Of a stretch of 7,242 nucleotides of DNA, positions 1 through 5,094 are shown piece after piece (the stretch's first letter is position 1; the number at the start of each line of letters is the position of its first letter). A program made the position numbers and the translations under genes. The notes below the pieces were generated by a model. That model was not told where the DNA came from. It worked only from the letters and a program-made list of their open reading frames with translations, and did no database searches. The DNA comes from Candidatus Stahliibacteriota bacterium CG08_land_8_20_14_0_20_40_26 (GTDB lineage Bacteria > Hydrothermota > UBA3073), in assembly GCA_002774315.1 (NCBI GenBank), contig PEYP01000124.1, positions 1-7,242 on the forward strand. Direction: 5' to 3'.

Positions 1-547
1 AGGTAGGCTAAAAACAATGGAGTCAAAAGCTACCAGGTACAAACTGCAACTAGTTTCAATTCCTTATAGGTAGGCTAAAAACCCCTATATCACCAGTGAT
101 AGTACTCCAAACTTCTGAGTTTCAATTCCTTATAGGTAGGCTAAAAACTAGAGAAATGGATAATTGAGGTAGATGAGGAATGCTAGTTTCAATTCCTTAT
201 AGGTAGGCTAAAAACGCTTGTGTATAGAAGTATCTCAAAATCTGATCAGGGGTTTCAATTCCTTATAGGTAGGCTAAAAACCAATATAAACATCCTCCTT
301 TAACTATAGCTACTGGGTTTCAATTCCTTATAGGTAGGCTAAAAACTGACCAATTCGACTATCCTATAGGTATTTCATGCATAGTTTCAATTCCTTATAG
401 GTAGGCTAAAAACTCTTTTAAAAGACCCGAGACCGAGCTAAAACACCTTAGTTTCAATTCCTTATAGGTAGGCTAAAAACAACAGGGAAATGATTCATGC
501 CCTGCAAGAGCTCGGAGGTTTCAATTCCTTATAGGTAGGCTAAAAAC

Positions 548-583
548 TGTTTTGAGATGAGTCCGTGAAGGACGAAATCCGCG
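548..583 (+). other. Spacer with hammerhead-ribozyme-like core (copy 1)
   Basis: This is spacer 5 from the leader, 36 nt. Its plus-strand text contains GATGAG, then a hairpin GUCC-GUGAA-GGAC, then GAAA. In the hammerhead ribozyme, CUGANGA is followed by stem II (GUCC-GUGA-GGAC in the tobacco ringspot satellite form), then GAAA and stem III. The agreement from GATGAG to GAAA is complete except for one extra A in the loop. The residues expected to be C3 and U4 are G and A here, and the cleavage-site strand is absent, so the spacer itself cannot be an active ribozyme. The crRNA would be the complement, able to pair with a hammerhead-bearing strand. Origin from a ribozyme-carrying element is inference. 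Confidence 0.6.
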
Positions 584-746
584 GTTTCAATTCCTTATAG
601 GTAGGCTAAAAACGACCTACAGACAAATCCGCTCGGTATAAATATCCTTAGTTTCAATTCCTTATAGGTAGGCTAAAAACGACTGCAAAAACGACTCAAA
701 GCAGACCTCTCGTTCGGTTTCAATTCCTTATAGGTAGGCTAAAAAC

Positions 747-782
747 TGTTTTGAGATGAGTCCGTGAAGGACGAAATCCGCG
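747..782 (+). other. Spacer with hammerhead-ribozyme-like core (copy 2)
   Basis: This is spacer 2 from the leader, identical over all 36 nt to the spacer at 548-583 and with the same boundaries. Two unrelated spacers (681-716 and 614-650) lie between the copies, so this is not a simple tandem repeat-spacer duplication. Either the same protospacer was captured twice, or a larger duplication later lost units. Confidence 0.6.
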
Positions 783-886
783 GTTTCAATTCCTTATAGG
801 TAGGCTAAAAACCGCCTAGCTTAACTATGATGTGCTTATGGCTTAACTGGTTTCAATTCCTTATAGGTAGGCTAAAAACCAATTTT

Positions 887-917
887 ATTATCACCTAAAT
901 CCTTATGTAATTGTCAA
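887..917 (-). promoter_or_regulatory. Candidate array promoter in leader
   Basis: On the minus strand a perfect TTGACA (912-917) is followed 19 bp later by GATAAT (887-892), five of six matches to the sigma70 -10 box. The start of transcription would fall at about 880, at the edge of the first repeat. The 19-bp spacing is longer than the optimal 17, so this is a plausible but unproven pre-crRNA promoter. Confidence 0.5.
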
Positions 918-928
918 AGAGCATCATG

Positions 929-963
929 AGTGAATAGTGAATGGTGAATAGTGAATAGTAAGT
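929..963 (+). repeat. Heptamer array, five AGTGAAT-like units
   Basis: Five successive 7-bp units read AGTGAAT or close variants on the plus strand. They are of the same kind as the arrays at 1074-1108, 1383-1445, 1821-1862 and 2916-2973. They sit inside the leader region and show no coding capacity. Confidence 0.75.
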
Positions 964-1073
964 GGATCGTAAATAGTGAATTGTAACGAGTGAAATATAA
1001 ATGACTTATCCATTTTTAGTGCTGTCGTCTATCTCCAGCAATTTTTACACTATTCCAGGTAGACAGGGATGAC

Positions 1074-1108
1074 CGTAAATCGTGAATCGTACATCGTAAA
1101 TCGTAAGG
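1074..1108 (+). repeat. Heptamer array, five CGTAAAT-like units
   Basis: Five 7-bp units read CGTAAAT, CGTGAAT, CGTACAT, CGTAAAT, CGTAAGG on the plus strand, directly beyond the cas2 stop. The stretch 1071-1086 (GACCGTAAATCGTGAA) has an exact inverted copy at 2935-2950 on the other side of cas1. Confidence 0.8.
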
Positions 1109-1113
1109 CGTTA

Positions 1114-1377
1114 CTATATTATCGTTTCTTCTCCGCCTTTCTCAAGTCCCATTATTTCCCTGTCTGTATACCTATCAGTCCTCATCGTATAGATTATAAC
1201 AGAATCTTCGTCATCGTTCATCAGTTTTCCCAACTCTACCTTTAACTTTTCTAATTTTGCATAGGTAATCTCACCTTCAAACACAGAATTCTGCACCCAG
1301 TTGAGATACTTTCTACATATCTTCAATGCTTTACTCACCCTTTTTTCATTCATATCATATACGAGAATGGTATACAT
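1114..1377 (-). CDS. cas2: CRISPR-associated endoribonuclease-fold protein Cas2
   Basis: This is an 87-residue Cas2, which dimerises and bridges two Cas1 dimers in the spacer-integration complex; in adaptation its role is structural. The N-terminus MYTILVYDMNEKRV is the typical first beta strand with the conserved Asp8, followed by an amphipathic helix and the family pattern NSVFEGEIT at about residues 30-38, then a strand ending VIIYTMR. I chose the ATG at 1377. A reading frame is open 16 codons further upstream, but that extension translates the neighbouring heptamer repeats and lies outside the Cas2 fold. No Shine-Dalgarno is visible, since the bases just upstream belong to the heptamer array, so translation may depend on coupling or an unusual leader. 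The gene is last before the CRISPR leader, after cas1 and an intervening IVP-family gene. Confidence 0.95.
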   Translation of the reverse strand: MYTILVYDMNEKRVSKALKICRKYLNWVQNSVFEGEITYAKLEKLKVELGKLMNDDEDSVIIYTMRTDRYTDREIMGLEKGGEETII

Positions 1378-1382
1378 AATGT

Positions 1383-1445
1383 AGTAACGAGTGAGAAGTA
1401 ATAAGTAAGGAGTAATGAGTGACAAGTAACAAGTAATAAGTAACG
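1383..1445 (+). repeat. Heptamer array, nine AGTRAYR-like units, left arm around IVP gene
   Basis: Nine perfectly phased 7-bp units, each beginning AGT and mostly AGTAAYR, fill nearly the whole gap between the IVP-family gene and cas2. The orientation is opposite to the array at 1821-1862, so the two form inverted repeats around the IVP-family gene. Confidence 0.9.
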
Positions 1446-1447
1446 AA

Positions 1448-1804
1448 TTAGTTCACTTTTAATGTCTTCTGTAATCCAATCACCATTCTTGAAATTTCCT
1501 CTAATTCATTTAATAAAGGTTCCAATTCTGGTTTCTGAATGAATTTTAATTGACCGCTAATAATAAGTTGTGTTTCTAATTCTGCAATTGAACCCTGAGA
1601 ATACGATAGAAAATTCCTAAATTCTCTTTTGCTTCCTCTACCAGCCCCTTCAGCTATGTTGCTTGATATTGATACCGCCGATCTTCGCATCTGTGATATA
1701 AGTCCAAACTTCTCTATATCAGGGAAGTCGGCTGTAAGTCTGTAGATAGCCGAGACAAACTCAATGCTTCTCTTCCATACATCTAATCTGTGATGCCCTT
1801 TCAT
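1448..1804 (-). CDS. Four-helix bundle protein, 23S rRNA intervening-sequence (IVP) family
   Basis: This 118-residue protein has the hallmarks of the S23/IVP four-helix bundle family. LDVWKRSIEFVSAIYRL forms the first helix (residues 7-23), followed by the signature region Q38MRRSAVSISSNIAEGAGR56, then helices containing EFRNFLSYSQGSIAELETQL and a C-terminal helix to residue 118. Family members are encoded in intervening sequences of bacterial 23S rRNA and elsewhere, and the accessory protein Avd of diversity-generating retroelements has the same fold; a nucleic-acid-binding role is suspected but generally unproven. It is not a standard Cas protein, yet it sits between cas1 and cas2 on the same strand. 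Its Shine-Dalgarno is very strong (GAGGAGGAGG, plus-strand 1811-1821), with the ATG at 1804 about 7-8 bases on. Inverted heptamer arrays flank it closely on both sides, suggesting it came in as a cassette. A role in adaptation cannot be inferred from sequence alone. Confidence 0.9.
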   Translation of the reverse strand: MKGHHRLDVWKRSIEFVSAIYRLTADFPDIEKFGLISQMRRSAVSISSNIAEGAGRGSKREFRNFLSYSQGSIAELETQLIISGQLKFIQKPELEPLLNELEEISRMVIGLQKTLKVN

Positions 1805-1810
1805 TATATA

Positions 1811-1821
1811 TCCTCCTCCTC
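1811..1821 (-). promoter_or_regulatory. Very strong Shine-Dalgarno of IVP-family gene
   Basis: Minus-strand GAGGAGGAGGA precedes the ATG at 1804. cas1 and cas2 on either side have no visible Shine-Dalgarno, so the IVP-family gene carries its own translation signal, as expected of a self-contained cassette. It lies immediately inside the right heptamer arm and would be near the base of the loop if the two arms pair. Confidence 0.8.
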
Positions 1822-1862
1822 GTTACTTGTTACTCATCACTCGTCACTTGTTACTCGTTACT
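1821..1862 (-). repeat. Heptamer array, six AGTRAYR-like units, right arm around IVP gene
   Basis: Six phased 7-bp units read AGTRAYR on the minus strand, between the cas1 stop and the Shine-Dalgarno of the IVP-family gene. Hand pairing with the innermost six units of the 1383-1445 array, allowing G-U, gives 38 pairs in 42 positions, so the transcript could form a long stem with the IVP coding region in its loop. Confidence 0.9.
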
Positions 1863-1869
1863 ATCTTCC

Positions 1870-2862
1870 TCACCACCCTGTCACAAATGGCGTATATTTC
1901 TCCTCACCCATAAGGTGTTTCTCTATCTTATACAAGTCTAACCTTATCATACCTTCGTATGATACATTCCTCTTCAATCTTTTGTGCTTCACCGTATTCT
2001 TCAATCTCTCATCAAATTCTCTCACAAATAATTCCCTACCCTTTTCATTGAGTACTATCCCGCCCAGCTTCTGCTCAAAGTGTCTTGTCTTTATCATATT
2101 CTTATTTATCAGATTAAATATTATTCGGTCCACGATTATTGGTTTGAAGGGCTCAGAGACATCGAGATTGAGTGTAAATCTTCTCTGATTGGTTGTATGC
2201 AGGAAACCAATTCTCGGGTCAAGATGGGTCTTGTATATCTCACTCAAAACCCTCGCATATAAAAGCGAATTTCCAAAACTTATTAATGAGTTTAATCTGT
2301 TCTTAGGCGGTCTTCTCGTTCTTCCCTCAAAGGTGAAGTTCTCATTCTCCAGGATGTTATCAAATGCATTGTAGTATTGTTCTCTTATATTGCCTTCAAT
2401 CGCCATAAGTTCATCTGTATAATTGCATTCTTCAATTGCTGGACTTATTGAATCTATCCTGTCAATGTATTCTGATACCGACTTGCCTCTGTTCGCATAA
2501 TAGTTCAACACCCTCTTCATATTCAATACTGCTCCCTCCACAAACCTCTTTGCAAGGTCAATTCTTTTCTCCCTGTCAAGATAGGACTCTGCCTGTTTCA
2601 AAATCATATAGCCCGAGTTGTAGTGCTCTCTTGGATAGAAAGTGCCCATATAGTATCCATAGTGATTAAAATAATGAAGCATAATCTCTTGCTGAGATAG
2701 AAATTCCAAGAGCTTCTTGTTGAGCGTGACCTCGCCAAATGCCATAATCTCTTTAGTGTTTTCGACTGGCACATACTTCTTACCTTTTTCGCTCTGAAAG
2801 TAGAGTGTATTCTCTTTTCGTTTCAATTCACCATCCGAAAAAATATAAATACTCTTCTTCAT
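1870..2862 (-). CDS. cas1: CRISPR-associated endonuclease/integrase Cas1
   Basis: This 330-residue Cas1 is the metal-dependent integrase that joins prespacers to the leader-repeat junction, acting with Cas2. The N-terminal beta domain begins MKKSIYIFSDGELKRKENTL, as in the Cas1b group usual for subtype I-B. The alpha-helical catalytic domain carries the metal ligands Glu156 (MAIEGNIREQYY), His222 (GFLHTTNQRR) and an acidic residue at Glu237 (LDVSEPFKP). I place the start at the ATG at 2862. The frame is open 17 codons further upstream, but those codons translate a dispersed AATCTGTG-type repeat. No clear Shine-Dalgarno precedes the chosen ATG. Neighbours are cas4 upstream, separated by 116 bp of repeats, and the IVP-family gene downstream. 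The length is normal and no key residue is missing, so it looks functional. Confidence 0.96.
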   Translation of the reverse strand: MKKSIYIFSDGELKRKENTLYFQSEKGKKYVPVENTKEIMAFGEVTLNKKLLEFLSQQEIMLHYFNHYGYYMGTFYPREHYNSGYMILKQAESYLDREKRIDLAKRFVEGAVLNMKRVLNYYANRGKSVSEYIDRIDSISPAIEECNYTDELMAIEGNIREQYYNAFDNILENENFTFEGRTRRPPKNRLNSLISFGNSLLYARVLSEIYKTHLDPRIGFLHTTNQRRFTLNLDVSEPFKPIIVDRIIFNLINKNMIKTRHFEQKLGGIVLNEKGRELFVREFDERLKNTVKHKRLKRNVSYEGMIRLDLYKIEKHLMGEEKYTPFVTGW

Positions 2863-2865
2863 AAA

Positions 2866-2910
2866 ACACAGATTACACTGATTTTGCAACCATAGATTGC
2901 ACAGATTTAA
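2866..2910 (-). repeat. AATCTGTG-type dispersed repeat upstream of cas1
   Basis: On the minus strand the segment contains AATCTGTG, AATCTATGG, AATCAGTG and AATCTGTG in close succession, ending just before the cas1 start. I recall similar sequences as common intergenic repeats in several bacterial groups; copy number in this genome cannot be seen. It occupies the place where the cas1 ribosome binding site should be. Confidence 0.6.
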
Positions 2911-2915
2911 CAAAC

Positions 2916-2973
2916 TACGATTTACTATTCACGTTTCACGATTTACGGTCTTTCACGCCTTACGCCTTACGGT
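2916..2973 (-). repeat. Degenerate heptamer array between cas4 and cas1
   Basis: On the minus strand this reads as loosely phased units such as CGTAAGG, CGTGAAA, CGTAAAT, CGTGAAA and AGTAAAT. Its segment 2935-2950 is the exact reverse complement of 1071-1086. The array is inverted relative to 1074-1108, so the two bracket the cas1-IVP-cas2 block. Confidence 0.75.
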
Positions 2974-2978
2974 CCTTC

Positions 2979-3473
2979 TCACGCCTGGCAAAACTCTCTA
3001 TACGCACACTTCCCACAAAATTTATTCTTCTCGGGTTTCGGTGGCATCTCCCATGATATAATATCTTTAATTTCCGTGGTTGCTCTTTTAAGTTCTTCTT
3101 CAATATCTGCATCAAGTTCTATTCGAATTCGTTTTTTCTCCTTGGGTATAAGCAACTCACCCTTAGCCTCTATCCCCATCTCTTTCAGCCTATGCAGGTA
3201 AAACGCCAGTTGCATGCGAGCGGACTTCTCAAATCGTGACGACTTTTTAATTTCAGCCACTACAATTTGACCATTTTTCTTTTTGAGTATGTCAAGTTTG
3301 ATATTACCAAAAGTAATTTCCTTCTTTTCTCGTGTATAACTATCTTCATGAATCAGTCTGCCGATTTCGATATAGGGATTATCCTGATCAGGATTCAGCT
3401 CCCGAGACATAAGCCAAACCTCACGGGGACAAATGTAGTAATACCAGATAAGCGTGCCAGTGATTTTATCCAT
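2979..3473 (-). CDS. cas4: CRISPR-associated Cas4 exonuclease, RecB-like, Fe-S cluster
   Basis: This 164-residue Cas4 is a PD-(D/E)XK nuclease that trims prespacers and helps select the PAM and insertion direction with Cas1-Cas2. The visible motifs are Cys15 (YYICPREVWL), His42 (GRLIHE), Asp61 (IKLDIL), E74-I-K76 (VVAEIKKS), the Q88LAFYL motif, and a C-terminal cluster Cys153, Cys156 and Cys162 (CGKCAYREFC). Together these supply four iron-sulphur ligands and the full nuclease active site. I chose the ATG at 3473, which shares its A with the TGA of the upstream ATPase (TGATG). A TTG one codon earlier is also in frame. There is no close Shine-Dalgarno, so translation is probably coupled to the ATPase. 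cas1 follows after a repeat-filled gap. Confidence 0.95.
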   Translation of the reverse strand: MDKITGTLIWYYYICPREVWLMSRELNPDQDNPYIEIGRLIHEDSYTREKKEITFGNIKLDILKKKNGQIVVAEIKKSSRFEKSARMQLAFYLHRLKEMGIEAKGELLIPKEKKRIRIELDADIEEELKRATTEIKDIISWEMPPKPEKNKFCGKCAYREFCQA

Positions 3474-4807
3474 CAAAATTTTCTCAAAAGACCCACCATA
3501 TAAGAGGGAATATAATGAACCTTGGTGTTTTTATACCGAGTTTCCCCATAATACCCACTTGTCACGAAATAGGCACGAGATGGTTTGTAATTTTCTATGA
3601 AGGAAATAAATGAACGCGTCATTTTCGGTTTCTTTTCTCTAATTCCCTTGATTTCAATGGGTATGTTCTCCTTTTCTCTTTTTATTATGAGGTCAACTTC
3701 TGCTCCTCCCTTTGTTCTCCACCAGTGGAGTAGGAAATTTTGATTTTGAGACATTTTCTGTGCTTCGCTCACAACCCCGTTTTCAAGAAGAGAACCGGTC
3801 ACTGAGGCATTTTTAACCTCTCCCGAAATAAAATTCCTGAATCCAGTATCCCAGAAATAGAAACGAGGTGCTCTGCTCAGCTCTTTACGAATGTTGGTGT
3901 AGAAAGGTGTAAGTCTATAGAGCACGAAGGTAACCATAAGAATATCTTCGAATTTCTCTATGGTTCGAGGGTCTCTTCCCATAGTCCTTGCAATTGACTG
4001 GCGATTGTAGATTTTCCCAATTTCAGAAGCAACAAGGCGAACATAATCCTGAAATTTTTGGTAATTGGCATTGCCAAGAAAACCTGCCACATCTCTCTCA
4101 AGATAGGCAGAGAACAATCCAGCGTATAGCCAATCTATTTTTTTGGGGGAGACAACAACCTCTGGATAACCACCTGTTCTAATATACTCATTCCAGAGTG
4201 AAGATACTCTCCCACCATAAAGATCAATAAAATCTCCTGTTTCTTTAATATCGTATCTCCGAATTCTATTTGGTGGTAAGCCGCTTTTTGCTTTTAAGAA
4301 CTCTAAAAACGAGAAGGGAGGAAGGAGAAAATCAAGCTTCCTGCCAGTTAGATGTTCTTTTATTTCTTCCTTTATTTTAAGGAGTGAAGAGCCACTTGCG
4401 ATAATCTGAATATTCATATGTGCATCATAAAGTTGCTTAAGCAAAAGACCTGCGTTACCAAGCCTTTGAATTTCATCAATAAATAGATATATTTTTTTAT
4501 CTCCCATAGATTCATCCCGCAAGAGTCTCACAAGTTTCCGCGTATCTGAAATCAGAGGGTGAAGGTCAAGAAAATCCATCACAGCGTAGTTTATATTTTG
4601 TGGAGATATGCCTTTCTCAAGTAATCTATGAATCATCCATCCTATAAGAGAGGTTTTGCCACTCTGTCTTGGGCCATAAAGAAACAAAACCTTCTTACTA
4701 TCCATTGCCTCAAGCAAATCTGCTCCTAGCTCCCGATTCACAAAATTTTCGGGCATAAGGCTATTTATCCTCTCGTTATCCCAATATTTTAAATTTATTC
4801 TCTCCAT
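3473..4807 (-). CDS. AAA ATPase with DUF4143-like C-terminal domain
   Basis: This 444-residue protein belongs to the widespread ATP-binding family with an N-terminal AAA domain and C-terminal DUF4143. Walker A is G45PRQSGKT52, Walker B is YLFIDE at 107-112, and a sensor-like IIASGSS follows. The C-terminal part has the spaced residues E370-V-D372 and I-E385-I-K387, matching the PD-(D/E)XK-like nuclease pattern of many DUF4143 members, with a tryptophan pair (HWWRTKGGAEVDL) just before. Functions in this family are poorly known; it is not a core Cas protein. Here it has its own consensus promoter (4841-4869) and its stop overlaps the cas4 start by one base, so it is probably the first gene of an ATPase-cas4-cas1-IVP-cas2 transcript. 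It may be an insertion that displaced cas3, or a helper of adaptation; the sequence does not decide. Confidence 0.9.
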   Translation of the reverse strand: MERINLKYWDNERINSLMPENFVNRELGADLLEAMDSKKVLFLYGPRQSGKTSLIGWMIHRLLEKGISPQNINYAVMDFLDLHPLISDTRKLVRLLRDESMGDKKIYLFIDEIQRLGNAGLLLKQLYDAHMNIQIIASGSSLLKIKEEIKEHLTGRKLDFLLPPFSFLEFLKAKSGLPPNRIRRYDIKETGDFIDLYGGRVSSLWNEYIRTGGYPEVVVSPKKIDWLYAGLFSAYLERDVAGFLGNANYQKFQDYVRLVASEIGKIYNRQSIARTMGRDPRTIEKFEDILMVTFVLYRLTPFYTNIRKELSRAPRFYFWDTGFRNFISGEVKNASVTGSLLENGVVSEAQKMSQNQNFLLHWWRTKGGAEVDLIIKREKENIPIEIKGIREKKPKMTRSFISFIENYKPSRAYFVTSGYYGETRYKNTKVHYIPSYMVGLLRKF

Positions 4808-4828
4808 TTACACATTGCTAACGTTAAT

Positions 4829-4841
4829 TTAACCAGGTTAA
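4829..4841. promoter_or_regulatory. Operator-like palindrome at ATPase transcription start
   Basis: TTAACC-A-GGTTAA is a perfect 6-bp inverted repeat with a one-base centre. It abuts and overlaps by one base the -10 box at 4841-4846 and covers the predicted start of transcription (about 4834). This is where a repressor would act. A further short palindrome, TAACGTTA, lies next to it at about 4819-4826. No regulator gene is visible in the window. Confidence 0.5.
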
Positions 4842-4869
4842 TTATACATCAACTATGTCAATTTGTCAA
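4841..4869 (-). promoter_or_regulatory. Consensus sigma70-type promoter for ATPase-cas4-cas1 unit
   Basis: On the minus strand TTGACA (4864-4869) is followed after exactly 17 bp by TATAAT (4841-4846), a perfect match to the consensus at both boxes and spacing. Transcription would begin near 4834, giving a short 5' untranslated region of about 27 bases before the ATPase ATG at 4807. Confidence 0.85.
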
Positions 4870-4880
4870 GGAAAAAATCA

Positions 4881-4936
4881 TCAATGGATTAAAGAGATTA
4901 AGGCTAATAAGGCAACACCACAAAGGCACGAAGACG
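4881..4936. repeat. Dispersed-repeat-like intergenic segment
   Basis: The plus strand reads GGATTAAAGAGATTAAGG and then ACCACAAAGGCACGAAGACG. Both resemble short intergenic repeats that I recall as widespread in some candidate-phylum, anammox and related genomes. Only one copy is in this window, so repeat status rests on memory rather than on the sequence here. Confidence 0.4.
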
Positions 4937-5045
4937 CAAATTCCCTACAAGATTGTCTTTAATTCTATCATTTGACAATTGCACAATTATCGAATGGTCG
5001 TATCCTCCTGTTATATAAAGAATTATATTAGCCTTAATGTGTTTA

Positions 5046-5071
5046 CCCTGCACAATTTCATTGTGCGAGGG
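5046..5071. repeat. Strong palindrome, possible terminator or REP-like element
   Basis: CCCTGCACAA, loop TTTCA, then TTGTGC-G-AGGG forms ten base pairs with one bulged G. It begins 23 bases beyond the stop of the unknown gene on the minus strand. No run of U follows on that strand, so an intrinsic terminator is not typical. It could still stabilise the 3' end of the effector mRNA or be a dispersed palindromic element. Confidence 0.6.
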
Positions 5072-5094
5072 TTTACTTGTCGAATCAATATTCG

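Larger units (their letters stand above)
1..879 (-). CRISPR. CRISPR array, 13 full 30-bp repeats plus one cut repeat, 13 spacers
   Basis: The 30-bp repeat reads GTTTCAATTCC then TTATAG then GTAGGCTAAAAAC on the plus strand. Full copies start at 53, 119, 186, 252, 317, 384, 451, 518, 584, 651, 717, 783 and 850; positions 1-15 are the last 15 bases of another copy, so the array continues past the left edge. I saw no mismatch between copies. Spacers are 35-37 bp. On the minus strand the repeat ends in ATTGAAAC, the usual 5' handle of type I-B, I-A and III crRNAs, and the cas genes point the same way, so I infer leftward transcription with the leader at 880 onward and the newest spacers on the right. 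Counting from the leader, spacers 2 (747-782) and 5 (548-583) are identical. The undecayed last repeat fits an active leader end. Confidence 0.98.
880..1113 (-). promoter_or_regulatory. CRISPR leader region
   Basis: This gene-free stretch lies between the cas2 stop and the last repeat, on the side where array transcription should begin. Next to the repeat it is A+T-rich (880-920) and holds a promoter-like pair. Further out it contains two groups of degenerate heptamers (929-963 and 1074-1108) separated by an apparently unique stretch (about 1000-1070). The integration-relevant part is probably the first 50 bases or so next to the repeat, because the heptamer groups also occur elsewhere in the window. 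Confidence 0.75.
4808..5094. other. Gene-free stretch between unknown gene and ATPase
   Basis: This 287-bp stretch has no convincing gene. It contains a strong palindrome (5046-5071), a segment resembling dispersed repeats (4881-4936) and the ATPase promoter with an operator-like palindrome (4829-4869). A minus-strand frame (4904-5143) runs through it, but it overlaps the previous gene out of frame and its end is repeat-derived. An AGGAGGA sequence on the minus strand at about 5002-5008 is not followed by an ATG at a usable distance. Confidence 0.7.

Noticed and set aside
414..450. Perfect 12-base palindrome TCTTTTAAAAGA in one spacer
   Set aside because: Short A+T-rich palindromes are expected by chance and nothing else in the spacer suggests a functional element.
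548..583. Active hammerhead ribozyme made from the array itself
   Set aside because: C3 and U4 are not conserved, the cleavage triplet and second strands of stems I and III are not visible in the adjoining repeats, and the array is most likely transcribed from the opposite strand.
16..849. Possible self-targeting spacers
   Set aside because: I saw no spacer matching elsewhere in the window by eye; the rest of the genome cannot be checked here.
1378..1425. N-terminal extension of Cas2 by 16 residues
   Set aside because: It translates the heptamer repeats, and the Cas2 fold begins at MYTILVYD.
1790..2188. Plus-strand frame of 132 codons opposite cas1 and the IVP gene
   Set aside because: It is the complement of the cas1 C-terminus and the heptamer array, rich in Ser, Leu and Phe, and cas1 is certain on the other strand.
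2863..2913. N-terminal extension of Cas1 by 17 residues
   Set aside because: The extension (Leu, Asn, Cys, Gln rich) translates the AATCTGTG-type repeat, whereas MKKSIYIF is the normal Cas1 N-terminus.
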